DNA from: Miltoncostaeales bacterium
GTDB lineage: Bacteria > Actinomycetota > Thermoleophilia > Miltoncostaeales > Miltoncostaeaceae
Assembly (NCBI GenBank): GCA_030829765.1
Contig: JAUROO010000084.1
Location: forward strand, 1 to 17,004
Direction of reading: 5' to 3'
Length of the DNA: 17,004 nucleotides
Shown here: positions 1-6,749 of the stretch, piece by piece
Numbering within the stretch: position 1 is the stretch's first letter
Layout: every line of letters begins with the position of its first letter
Translations under genes and position numbers: made by a program
Notes under the pieces: generated by a model
What the model saw: the letters and a program-made list of their open reading frames with translations, nothing else
Told to the model about the DNA's origin: nothing
The model's database searches: none

Positions 1-50
1 AGCGGGTGGGCGACGGGGCGGAAGCCCGTGGGGTCATCGCCGGCGCTCAC
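1..50 (-). CDS. N-terminus of a protein of unknown function (cut by window edge)
   Basis: The first 16 codons of a gene that runs off the left edge, reading V/M-SAGDDPTGFRPVAHP. The GTG start shares four bases (GTGA) with the stop of the upstream membrane-protein gene, and 15 of 16 codons end in G or C, as in the real genes here. The overlap implies co-transcription and translational coupling with the membrane protein. Too little is visible to name a family. Being a gene is likely; its product is unknown. Confidence 0.6.
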   Translation of the reverse strand, partial: MSAGDDPTGFRPVAHP

Positions 51-844
51 GTCGCGCCGCGCTCGCGCGCCATGCGCCGGGCGACAAACCTCCACGCGGC
101 AAGGGCGGCGGGCGCAAGGGCCAGGGCGGCGATATCGAACAGCACGTAGCCGGCCGCGGCGCCGCTCGGCGGGTTCCCGTTGCCGATGCCGAGGAACGGG
201 ACCGTGGGCTCCCAGTACCAGGTGGATACCCAGGTGCCCCAGATCTCGAGGAAGGCGACGAAGAAGAAGACCCCGGCATACAGCGCGGGCGCGCGGCCGA
301 TGAGCAGGAAGACCACCAGGAACGCCACGGCGATCGCGCCCGCCACGTCCACGCGGCCGAGGGATCCGGTGAGACCCACGATGCCCCACGCGAGGGCGCC
401 GGCGACGGCCGTCCCCACGACGATGCGCGGGTGCACCCGGGCAAGCCGCGTCTGCGAGAAGCGGTAGCCGGCCAGGTACACCAGGCCGTGGCCGGCGGGA
501 ACGAACAGCGGGAGGTTGCCCAGGCGGTAGTCGTAGACGCCGAGCCAGGTGGAGAAGATGAGCTCCGCGGATGTGGCCACCACCACCACCACGAACACAC
601 GCGCCCGGTCCAGCGGGCCCAGCGGCACGCAAGCCGCGATGAGGACGGCCCAGGCGATGGCCGACAGCGTCAGCTGCCACGGGAGCCCGCCGAGGGAGTC
701 CAGCCACAGGCCCAGCGACGTGAACACCAGGAGGAACGAAATGAAGAGCCACGGGCGCTCGACTACCACCAGCGCGCGCGCCCACAGGCGCCGCACGAAC
801 GAGGCGGGCGAGGCTGAGCCCGGGGAGGCGTCAAGCGTGCTCAC
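47..844 (-). CDS. Polytopic integral membrane protein, unknown function
   Basis: A 265-residue protein with about seven hydrophobic segments: FISFLLVFTSLGLWL, LTLSAIAWAVLIAACV, VFVVVVVATSAELIFS, a weak one around GHGLVYLAGY, IVVGTAVAGALAWGIVGL, GAIAVAFLVVFLLIG and LYAGVFFFVAFLEIWGTWV, then a C-terminal one. Charged and aromatic residues inside the membrane region (E in TSAELIFSTW, E in FLEIWGTW, and the YDYRLGNLPLFVPAGHG loop) hint at an enzyme or cofactor-binding core rather than a simple pore. The layout recalls carotenoid-biosynthesis-type membrane proteins, but I cannot assign it. The GTG start at 844 is favoured because TAACCT lies 7 bases upstream with no Shine-Dalgarno. The stop overlaps the next gene by four bases. 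Confidence 0.8.
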   Translation of the reverse strand: MSTLDASPGSASPASFVRRLWARALVVVERPWLFISFLLVFTSLGLWLDSLGGLPWQLTLSAIAWAVLIAACVPLGPLDRARVFVVVVVATSAELIFSTWLGVYDYRLGNLPLFVPAGHGLVYLAGYRFSQTRLARVHPRIVVGTAVAGALAWGIVGLTGSLGRVDVAGAIAVAFLVVFLLIGRAPALYAGVFFFVAFLEIWGTWVSTWYWEPTVPFLGIGNGNPPSGAAAGYVLFDIAALALAPAALAAWRFVARRMARERGAT

Positions 845-851
845 GCATCCG

Positions 852-857
852 AGGTTA
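852..857 (-). promoter_or_regulatory. Putative -10 element for the membrane-protein gene
   Basis: TAACCT on the minus strand ends 7 bases before the GTG at 844. No Shine-Dalgarno sequence intervenes, so the transcript would be leaderless or nearly so. No good -35 is visible; an inverted repeat occupies that place. Confidence 0.45.
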
Positions 858-866
858 GACCGGGCC

Positions 867-895
867 GCGCCACCCCGGAGGGGTAACGGTGGCGC
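867..895. repeat. 8-bp inverted repeat between the repair operon and the membrane-protein gene
   Basis: GCGCCACC at 867-874 pairs perfectly with GGTGGCGC at 888-895 across a 13-base loop. There is no T-tract, so it is not a standard intrinsic terminator. It lies 10 bases beyond the stop of the 57-residue gene and covers the -35 region of the next gene. It could be a factor-dependent terminator or an operator. Confidence 0.35.
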
Positions 896-904
896 CGGGG
901 ACGA

Positions 905-1078
905 CTAGCCCTCGCGGGCCTCCTCGGCGTCGTCCTCCTCGGCCTCGGGCAGCGCCTCAGCGCGGGCGCGCTCCTCCGCCGCCTCAAGCGCCTCGATGGC
1001 GTCAAGGCGGGACAGCACGTCGTCCCCGCTCTGCATGGTCCGGAAGCTGCTCCGGCGCTCCCGCTTGGCCTTGGCCAT
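905..1078 (-). CDS. 57-residue charged coiled-coil-like protein, end of repair operon
   Basis: A small gene read directly from the minus strand. The protein starts MAKAKRERRSSFRTMQ (basic) and continues as an Ala/Glu-rich, probably helical tail ending EEDDAEEAREG (very acidic). A strong Shine-Dalgarno GGAGG (plus-strand CCTCC at 1084-1088) sits 5 bases before the ATG, and most codons end in G or C. It begins 14 bases after the Nudix stop, so it is probably the last gene of the exonuclease-MutY-Nudix operon. No family recognised. The bipolar charge would suit a nucleic-acid or protein adaptor, but that is inference. Confidence 0.65.
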   Translation of the reverse strand: MAKAKRERRSSFRTMQSGDDVLSRLDAIEALEAAEERARAEALPEAEEDDAEEAREG

Positions 1079-1092
1079 CTGAACCTCCGTGT

Positions 1093-1548
1093 TTACCGCC
1101 CGGATGGTACCCGGCGACGGCGGCGTCTCCGGCGGGCGCGTCGCCTGCGGCGGCCAATGCGGTCGGTTGCCAGTGCCTGGACGAGCCGATCGTCAGCAGG
1201 GGGGAACCCGTAGCCGGGCAGGTCCTCATGCCGCACCCAGCGGAACTGGGGGCTCACGAGCGCCCGTGGGCGCTGCAGCCCGGGGTACCGGCACTCGTAG
1301 AAGCGCAGGCGGAGCGGTCCGGCATCCTCGCGCCAGATCATGCGGGGATCCTCGACCTCGATACCGAGCTCCTCGCGCAGTTCGCGCCGGAGCGCCTCGA
1401 CATCGCGCTCGCCCGGCTCGCGCTTGCCGCCCGGGAACTCCCAGAGCCCCGCGTGACCCGACCCCTCGGGGCGCTGGGTGATGAGTATCCACGGCCCCTT
1501 GCGGATGATGGCCGCGACCACGATGACGGGCTGCCCGCGGCGGCTCAC
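1093..1548 (-). CDS. Nudix hydrolase, MutT-like
   Basis: A 151-residue Nudix protein. The box G-x5-E-x7-REU-x-EE-x-GU is complete at residues 41-63 (G41KREPGE, then RELREELGI), so metal-dependent pyrophosphohydrolase activity is expected, with 8-oxo-dGTP or another oxidised nucleotide as a plausible substrate. The core follows the MutT pattern: VAAIIRKGPWILITQR, LWEFPGGK, then RFYECRYPG. The ATG overlaps the MutY stop by four bases (ATGA), indicating tight coupling; MutY here lacks the fused Nudix-like domain of the E. coli enzyme. From residue 130 the protein ends in a run of almost pure arginine with poorer third-position GC, possibly a frameshift artefact or a nucleic-acid-binding tail. 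Family is certain; substrate is inference. Confidence 0.9.
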   Translation of the reverse strand: MSRRGQPVIVVAAIIRKGPWILITQRPEGSGHAGLWEFPGGKREPGERDVEALRRELREELGIEVEDPRMIWREDAGPLRLRFYECRYPGLQRPRALVSPQFRWVRHEDLPGYGFPPADDRLVQALATDRIGRRRRRARRRRRRRRVPSGR

Positions 1549-2342
1549 GCTGCGCTCCCCGCCGGCACCAGCACGACACCGCGGCGGTCCGCCAGCCCCT
1601 CGGCCACCAGGCTGGCCGCGGCCTCGGGATCGGAACCCACGCTCACGCGCCCGTCCGTCGCGAGCGCACGGAGCAGGTGCCCCCGGCGCTGGCGCATCGA
1701 CCCCTCATACCGTGCCTGCCGTCGCGTGCGGGGCGTGACCTCGTCCACCACCCCGGCGTCGGCCGCGGGGCAGCCGGCGCGCATCGGACAGCCGTCATCG
1801 CACCGGGGGGCCCGCGCGCGGCAGAACTCCCTGCCGAGATCCATCATCGCCTGCCCGGCGTGCCAGGACCGCCCGCGCGGGGCGCCGGGCCAGCCATCCG
1901 GGAACCGGCGCGCCACCACGCGCCGCACGTTGACGTCCTCGGGCAGCACGGGCTGCTCATCCGCGAAGCAACGCAGCGCATCGGCCGTGTAGCGCCCCAC
2001 CCCGGGAAGGTCCTCGTAGCGCGCCGGTGCGGGCCATCCGTGCGCGGCGATCACGCCGGCCGCCGCATGCAGGTTGCGTGCGCGGCGTGGGTATCCGAGG
2101 CCCTGCCACGCGGCGAGCGCCTCACCCACGGTCACCGATGCCAGGTCTCCGGGCGCGGGCCACCGGCGCATCCAGTCCTCGTAGTAGGGCACGACGCGGG
2201 CAACGGGGGTTGCCTGCAGCATGACCTCGGACACCAGCACGGCCCAGCGATCACGCGTGCGCCGCCATGGAAGGTCGGGGCCATCGCGGTCGAACCAGCG
2301 AACGAGGCGGCGTACCGCTGAGCGGGCGGCGTCGGGAGTCAC
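1545..2342 (-). CDS. mutY: Adenine DNA glycosylase MutY
   Basis: Removes adenine mispaired with 8-oxoguanine in base-excision repair. The 265 residues form an HhH-GPD glycosylase: LPW and SEVMLQ with catalytic Glu39, GLGYPRRARNLH, the hairpin LPGVGRYTADAL at 112-123, catalytic Asp136 in PEDVNVRRVVAR, and QAMMDLG before four cysteines. The cysteines (174, 181, 185, 191) are spaced C-x6-C-x3-C-x5-C, one residue longer than the usual C-x6-C-x2-C-x5-C of the 4Fe-4S loop, and LQQT of the E. coli enzyme is LQAT. The C-terminal 65 residues (GSMRQRRGHLLRAL onward) look like the short winged helix of actinobacterial MutY, not the Nudix-like domain. GTG start, with GGGAG 9 bases upstream. It lies 31 bases after the exonuclease and overlaps the Nudix gene. 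Confidence 0.93.
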   Translation of the reverse strand: MTPDAARSAVRRLVRWFDRDGPDLPWRRTRDRWAVLVSEVMLQATPVARVVPYYEDWMRRWPAPGDLASVTVGEALAAWQGLGYPRRARNLHAAAGVIAAHGWPAPARYEDLPGVGRYTADALRCFADEQPVLPEDVNVRRVVARRFPDGWPGAPRGRSWHAGQAMMDLGREFCRARAPRCDDGCPMRAGCPAADAGVVDEVTPRTRRQARYEGSMRQRRGHLLRALATDGRVSVGSDPEAAASLVAEGLADRRGVVLVPAGSAA

Positions 2343-2373
2343 CGCGTGAGTCTCCCATGCGCGCAGGTGGCGA

Positions 2374-3252
2374 TCAGGCGGCTGCGGCCGCCCCCGGGCC
2401 GCGACGGGAGGACGGCTGGCCGATTGCCATCGCGGCGTCGAGCGTGGTTCGGGCGCCGTGGGACAGCCGGCCGATCAGGGCCAGCAGGACCTCCGCCGTG
2501 GCCTCGGCGTCGGCCAGCGCCCGGTGGGATGGCATCACGGCGGTGCCGGCCCACGCCGCGAGCGTGGCAAGGTCGTGCCGCGGCACTACGCCGTCGAGCA
2601 GCCGCCGCGAGAGCACCAGGGTGTCCAGCCAGGGCTGGGTGAAGTAGCCATCGCGCAGGCGCAGGCGTTCGTAGTTGAGGAAGCGCAGGTCGAAGGGTGC
2701 GTTGTGGGCGACCAGCACGTCGTCACGGGCGAAGTCGATGAAGGCGGGCAGGGCTGCGTCAATGGACGGCTGGCCCTTCACCATGCCGTCGTCGATGCCG
2801 GTGATGTGGGTGATGTGGGGCGGGATGGCATGCCCGGGGTCGACCAGCGTGGAGAACCGCTCGGTGACCCTGAGGCCCTCGACGCGGACCGCGCCGATCT
2901 CGGTGATGCCGCACGACCCGGGGGCGCCGCCGGTGGTCTCCAGGTCGACGATGCAGAACGACATCGCGGCCAGCGGCGACAGATCACGCCGCCCCCCGGC
3001 GTCCGCGATGAGGTCATCCACCCAGGCGAGGCGCGCATCCTGCGCCACGATGTCCCCTGCCAGCCGGCGGGCGACCGGCTCGGGGCAGCCCGCGATCCCC
3101 AGGGCCTCCACGGCCACCTCGGCCGCGCTCACGGGCCTGCCCTCGCGGGCGATGAGGTCGCGCACCCTGTCCCCTGCCGTGCGCGCACCCTCCGACCCGG
3201 GCGTGGGGCGCGCCGCGCTCGGCGCCTGCGGGGGCGGCTCGGATTCTCCCAT
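2374..3252 (-). CDS. DnaQ-like DEDDh 3'-5' exonuclease with N-terminal extension
   Basis: A 3'-5' exonuclease of the DNA polymerase III epsilon type. Exo I is FCIVDLETTG with Asp103 and Glu105; Exo II is VAHNAPFDLRFL with Asp188; Exo III is SHRALADAEAT with His243 and Asp248, so the DEDDh set is complete (292-residue numbering). Residues 1-25 are Pro/Ala-rich and probably disordered; 26-95 form a small helical, winged-helix-like domain (RVRDLIAREGRPVSAAEVAV) of unknown role. I prefer the ATG at 3252 because TAGGAT lies 8 bases upstream; an in-frame GTG at 3285 would add 11 residues and overlap that hexamer. It heads the operon with MutY and Nudix, suggesting a proofreading or repair accessory role rather than the replicative subunit. 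It lacks the GIY-YIG domain of DnaQ-UvrC fusions. Confidence 0.88.
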   Translation of the reverse strand: MGESEPPPQAPSAARPTPGSEGARTAGDRVRDLIAREGRPVSAAEVAVEALGIAGCPEPVARRLAGDIVAQDARLAWVDDLIADAGGRRDLSPLAAMSFCIVDLETTGGAPGSCGITEIGAVRVEGLRVTERFSTLVDPGHAIPPHITHITGIDDGMVKGQPSIDAALPAFIDFARDDVLVAHNAPFDLRFLNYERLRLRDGYFTQPWLDTLVLSRRLLDGVVPRHDLATLAAWAGTAVMPSHRALADAEATAEVLLALIGRLSHGARTTLDAAMAIGQPSSRRGPGAAAAA

Positions 3253-3260
3253 CCCGCCGG

Positions 3261-3266
3261 ATCCTA
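3261..3266 (-). promoter_or_regulatory. Putative -10 element of the repair operon
   Basis: TAGGAT on the minus strand, 8 bases before the ATG at 3252. No Shine-Dalgarno is present, so the operon mRNA may be leaderless. The -35 region is not recognisable. Confidence 0.45.
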
Positions 3267-3332
3267 CGAACGACCCCCGACGCACCCCGCGGCGCGCGAC
3301 CGTTCACAGGCCAGCCGGGGCGGCACGGCGCA

Positions 3333-3338
3333 TACGCT
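3333..3338 (+). promoter_or_regulatory. Putative -10 element of the MarR gene
   Basis: TACGCT ends 6 bases before the ATG at 3345, again without a Shine-Dalgarno. The 92-base gap between the divergent exonuclease and MarR starts would hold both promoters. Confidence 0.45.
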
Positions 3339-3344
3339 TCCCGC

Positions 3345-3812
3345 ATGTCACCAGTTCTCTCCACGGATCTCGCCGGCCTGACCGACCAGGAAATGCACGC
3401 CTGGGCCGGCTTCCTCCGGGTGCATGCCGCGGTGGTGCGCCGGCTGGACGGCGAGATGCAGGCGGCGCACGGCATCACCCTCACCCAGTACGAGGTGCTG
3501 CTGATGCTGGCGACTGCCGACGGCGGGGAGCGGCGCCTGAGCGACCTGGCCGATGGCGCCCTGTTGTCGCTGTCCGGGCTCTCGCGGCTGGTGGACCGCC
3601 TGGTGGCGCGCGGACTCGTGGAGCGCCGCCAGTGCCCGGACGACCGCCGCAGCGCCCTCGCCCACCTCACCCGGGAGGGTCGCGAATGCTTCATGGCGGC
3701 CCGTCCGATGCACCTCGACGGCGTGCGACGGCTGTTCATCGAGCCCCTCCCGCCCGGTGGGGTGCAGGCCCTCGCCGGCGCGTGGGACGCCCTGGAGGGC
3801 GCGGGCGACTAG
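3345..3812 (+). CDS. MarR-family transcriptional regulator
   Basis: A 155-residue protein of typical MarR length. The N-terminal helices (HAWAGFLRVHAAVVRRLDGEM) belong to the dimerisation region. The winged helix-turn-helix covers about residues 45-115: ITLTQYEVLLMLA, then LSDLADGALLSLSGLSRLVDRL as the recognition unit, then ERRQCPDDRRSALAHLT as the wing with the family's D-x-R-R signature. Such proteins usually repress divergent or nearby efflux or stress genes and are released by phenolic or oxidant ligands. Its divergent neighbour is the exonuclease-MutY-Nudix operon, so control of that operon or of itself is possible, but no clear palindrome is visible between them. Its TAG stop lies in a CTAG that is also the stop of the convergent amidase gene. 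Confidence 0.9.
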   Translation: MSPVLSTDLAGLTDQEMHAWAGFLRVHAAVVRRLDGEMQAAHGITLTQYEVLLMLATADGGERRLSDLADGALLSLSGLSRLVDRLVARGLVERRQCPDDRRSALAHLTREGRECFMAARPMHLDGVRRLFIEPLPPGGVQALAGAWDALEGAGD

Positions 3813-4849
3813 CGGCGGCGGGCCGGCACCTTGGCGCGTGCCGCGACCTTGATGCCGGGCATCGCCACCGCCACCACCACGCGGCCCTTTCGCCGCGGCA
3901 CGGCGAGCAGCGCCTTGCCGTCGGGCCGGCTGGTGGTGTTCACGCCCTTGCCGTTGGGCAGTCGTGCACGCACGGGGATGCTCGACATCGGCGCGCCGGA
4001 GGCATCGCGCACGGTGGCGATCCACAGGTCGCCCCGCTTCGGGTTGATGCCCGCGCGCTGGGTGAGCTTGCGGCCCGCGCGCGTGAGCACGATCTTCTTG
4101 GGCACGGGCGGAGGCGCCACGCCCACGCCGGAGCAGATCGGACCCGGGTCGCCCAGGCCCGCGTACTGGAAGATGGCACCGCCGATGGCCTCGGCCATCC
4201 TCTGGCGCACGTCCGGGCTGGCCAGCATCCCCACGTCGACCTCGTTGGACAGGAACGCGCCCTCCACGAGGATCGCGGGCATCGCCGTGTTCCGCAGCAC
4301 GTAGAACGACCGCTCCTTCACCCCGCGGTCCGGGAGGCCCAGGCAGGCCACGAGCGTCCTCTGCACACCGGCCGCAAGCAGGTGCGTCACCTCAGGCGCA
4401 CTGCTGCGCACGTAGGTCTCCGTGCCGCTCGCGCCGGTGCGCGAACTGTTCTGGTGGATCGACACGAAGATCTCGGCGAGGGCGGCGTTCGCGGCATCGG
4501 TGCGCGCCTTGAGATCCGCGCCCTCGGAGGTGTAGGGCACATCCCCACCGGCGTTGTCGGTGGAGCGCGTCATGAGGGTCGGGAAGCCGCGCGCTGCCAG
4601 CCAGGCGTTGAGGCGGTTGGCGACATCGAGGTTCACGTCCTTCTCGAGCAGCACCGGCTGCAGGAAGACGTTGAACCGCGGCTCGAGCCCGGTGACCACC
4701 TCCGGCGCAAGCGCGCCGATGGCACCGGAATCCGACCCGCCATGACCGGCGTCGATCGCCACCACCGGAAGCGCGGCAGCCGACGTTGCAGCCACCAGCG
4801 TCGCGCCGAGGGCGCCGAGGAGTGTGCGGGAAGCAGGCACGGCGGGCAT
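3809..4849 (-). CDS. Exported N-acetylmuramoyl-L-alanine amidase (Amidase_3) with Ig-like tail
   Basis: A zinc hydrolase that cleaves the bond between MurNAc and L-Ala of peptidoglycan. Residues 1-26 look like a signal peptide (LLGALGATLVAATSAAA). Residues 28-232 carry the Amidase_3 signature: DAGHGG with His36, EKDVNL with Glu69, SIHQN with His132 and VEGAFLSN with catalytic Glu196. About 32 residues separate His36 from Glu69, longer than in compact family members, giving an inserted loop (PEVVTGLEPRFNVFLQPV). Residues about 255-346 form a beta-rich, basic domain (ATVRDASGAPMSSIPVRA) like bacterial Ig or carboxypeptidase-regulatory folds, perhaps for wall binding. AGAAGG lies 6 bases before the ATG. 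Probably a cell-wall remodelling enzyme; not obviously linked to its neighbours. Confidence 0.92.
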   Translation of the reverse strand: MPAVPASRTLLGALGATLVAATSAAALPVVAIDAGHGGSDSGAIGALAPEVVTGLEPRFNVFLQPVLLEKDVNLDVANRLNAWLAARGFPTLMTRSTDNAGGDVPYTSEGADLKARTDAANAALAEIFVSIHQNSSRTGASGTETYVRSSAPEVTHLLAAGVQRTLVACLGLPDRGVKERSFYVLRNTAMPAILVEGAFLSNEVDVGMLASPDVRQRMAEAIGGAIFQYAGLGDPGPICSGVGVAPPPVPKKIVLTRAGRKLTQRAGINPKRGDLWIATVRDASGAPMSSIPVRARLPNGKGVNTTSRPDGKALLAVPRRKGRVVVAVAMPGIKVAARAKVPARRR

Positions 4850-4926
4850 CTAAGACCTTCTCCCGGCTGCCCGTGGGTGGCATGTCGCGCGGGCACATCG
4901 CCCTCCCGGCGCGCCGGGGCGGTTTG

Positions 4927-4932
4927 TAGCCT
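4927..4932 (+). promoter_or_regulatory. Putative -10 element of the PD40 gene
   Basis: TAGCCT, 8 bases before the ATG at 4941. The bases between are mostly C, so there is no ribosome-binding site and a leaderless mRNA is implied. Confidence 0.4.
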
Positions 4933-4940
4933 GACCCCCC

Positions 4941-6749
4941 ATGCCCCGCCGCAGCACGATGGGCCTTGCCGCCTGCGCAATGGCCCTTGCCCCCGTCGCC
5001 GCGTTCGGCGCGTTCGGCGACGTGAGCCCGCAGGGGTACCTGCCGGGCGGCGGCGCGGCGCCGACCGACGTGGACGGCGCGGCGTTCTCACCGGATGGCC
5101 GGTACCTGCTCTTCACGTCGGCGTCGCCCATCAGCGGCCAGCCGACGGGCGGGGTGCGCCAGCTCTTCATGCGGGATCTCCTCACGGGTGCGGTGCAGAT
5201 GGTTTCGACGACCGCCGACGGCCACCCTGCCGCAGCACCGGTGGATGACGACGCCGACGCACCGCCCTTCGCGGCATCGCTGGACGGGCGCTTCGTGGTG
5301 TTCTCGTCCACCGCGGCCGATCTCGTGCCGGGCGACGCGAACGGCGGTGCCCGCGATGTCTTCCGCAAGGACACCCGGACCGGCCGAATCACGATCATCT
5401 CGCGCGACCACCTGCGTCGGCAGGCTCCCACGGGGGTCACCGGCCAGCCCTCGATCTCGTCCGATGGATCCCGCGTGGCCTTCGCCTCCGGCGCCGAACC
5501 GCTCGCCCCGGGCGACGCGAACGGCGTCGCCGACATCTATATGACCGACCTCCGGGCGCGGACGGTCGTGCTGGTGTCGCGCACGGCCGCGGGCGTGCAG
5601 TCCCCTGAGGCAGTCGGGCAGCCGGCGATCAGCGCCGACGGGCGGGCCGTGGCCTTCCAGGGGACGGGCGCGGCGGCCGTGCTGGCGGGTGGCGATGCGA
5701 ACGGCCTCGGCGATGTGTACGTGGCGCGCCCCGCAGTCCGGTCCATCGTGCGGGCAAGCGTGGCCGATGGGGGGTCGGCGGCGGGCACCTCGTCGCTGCC
5801 CTCGATCTCCGGCGACGGCTCCCGCGTGGCGTTCACCTCCACCGCTCCACTGGTGGCCGGTGATGCCGGCACCACCCCCGATGCATACGTGCGGGACCTG
5901 GCGGCGGGCACGACCCGCCGTGCGTCGGCCGGCGCGTCATCCGCGCGCCCCGCGATCAGCGTGAACGGAGCACGGGTGGCCTTCGCCTCAGGGGCGGACG
6001 TGCTGGTGCGCGATCTGGCATCCGACGTGGCCTTCCGGGCCTCGCGCCTGCCGGACGGCAGCCCCACGCCAGGGCCCGCTACCCGTGCCGCCATCACCGG
6101 GGTGGGATCGGTGGCCTCGTTCACCACGCAGCCCGCGGGTGCGACCGCCTCGGGGGTGTTCGTCACGGAGGCGGGGGCGGTAAGCGGAACCGCGCCGGCG
6201 CTCACCGCGCGCGCCACGCTGTCGGGGCGGCGTGTGACCGTGGCGGGCCACGCCAGCGACCCCGCGGGAATCGCGCGGGTGGCGGTGGGACCGCGGGTGG
6301 CCCGGATCGGCGACGACGGCTCGTACTCGGTCTCGTTCACCGCGCGGCTGGGCACCGAGGAGGTCGCGGTGCGCGCGACCTCGGGACTGGGCGCCGAGTC
6401 GGCCACTGCGGTGGGCGTGACGCGCGCGGCCGCGGCGCGCGGACGATCCGACCGCGCGCCGCGGCCCCGTGCCCTCCGGGCATCGGCAGCGCGGCCGTGG
6501 GTGCGGGCGACGTTCCGCCTGCCCATGCGGGCGGCGTGGCGCGTGGAGGTACGCCGGAGGATTCCGGGCATCACCCGGGCCCGCGCCTTCCGCATGGTCG
6601 TGGCGCGATCGGGCACGTCGGGCAGCGGACGACGCTCGATCCGCCTGAGAGTCCCCGCGCGGACGGCCCCGGGCGACTACCAGGTGCGGGTGCTCATCTC
6701 CTCGGCCCGGGGCCTCGGGACGAGCGCGCGTACCATCAGGATCCGGTGA
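4941..6749 (+). CDS. Exported PD40 beta-propeller protein with Ig-like C-terminus
   Basis: A 602-residue secreted protein. Signal peptide at 1-24 (MGLAACAMALAPVAAFGAFG). Residues 30-400 hold about six PD40/TolB-like blades with the core DGSRVAFAS or DGRYLLFTS followed by (D)VY-x-x-DL. Three blades carry GDANG in exact 60-residue register (coding bases near 5331, 5511 and 5691), matching the GDTNG-DVF type of bacterial propeller; the acidic loop could bind calcium. Residues 410-485 form an Ig-like domain (VTVAGHASDPAGIARVAVG), followed by an Arg-rich linker and a beta-rich C-terminal domain (ATFRLPMRAAWRVEVRRR). No catalytic motif is visible. Role is unknown; surface binding is the usual guess. 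The stop overlaps the next gene by four bases. Confidence 0.85.
   Translation: MPRRSTMGLAACAMALAPVAAFGAFGDVSPQGYLPGGGAAPTDVDGAAFSPDGRYLLFTSASPISGQPTGGVRQLFMRDLLTGAVQMVSTTADGHPAAAPVDDDADAPPFAASLDGRFVVFSSTAADLVPGDANGGARDVFRKDTRTGRITIISRDHLRRQAPTGVTGQPSISSDGSRVAFASGAEPLAPGDANGVADIYMTDLRARTVVLVSRTAAGVQSPEAVGQPAISADGRAVAFQGTGAAAVLAGGDANGLGDVYVARPAVRSIVRASVADGGSAAGTSSLPSISGDGSRVAFTSTAPLVAGDAGTTPDAYVRDLAAGTTRRASAGASSARPAISVNGARVAFASGADVLVRDLASDVAFRASRLPDGSPTPGPATRAAITGVGSVASFTTQPAGATASGVFVTEAGAVSGTAPALTARATLSGRRVTVAGHASDPAGIARVAVGPRVARIGDDGSYSVSFTARLGTEEVAVRATSGLGAESATAVGVTRAAAARGRSDRAPRPRALRASAARPWVRATFRLPMRAAWRVEVRRRIPGITRARAFRMVVARSGTSGSGRRSIRLRVPARTAPGDYQVRVLISSARGLGTSARTIRIR

Noticed and set aside
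549..620. Thr/His-rich runs in plus-strand frames around the CCACCACCACCACCACGAA stretch
   Set aside because: The repeat simply encodes the Val-rich membrane helix VFVVVVV on the minus strand.
889..1992. 367-residue plus-strand open frame opposite Nudix and MutY
   Set aside because: Both opposite genes have complete catalytic motifs; this frame has none.
2675..5248. 857-residue plus-strand open frame spanning the exonuclease, MarR, amidase and PD40 start
   Set aside because: It crosses several well-supported genes on both strands, has low-complexity Arg/Pro/Gly composition and no domain. A high-GC shadow frame.
6497..6745. N-terminal extension of the PH-like protein in its open frame
   Set aside because: This part is the shadow of the PD40 C-terminus. 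The GTGA overlap start at 6746 gives the proper domain.
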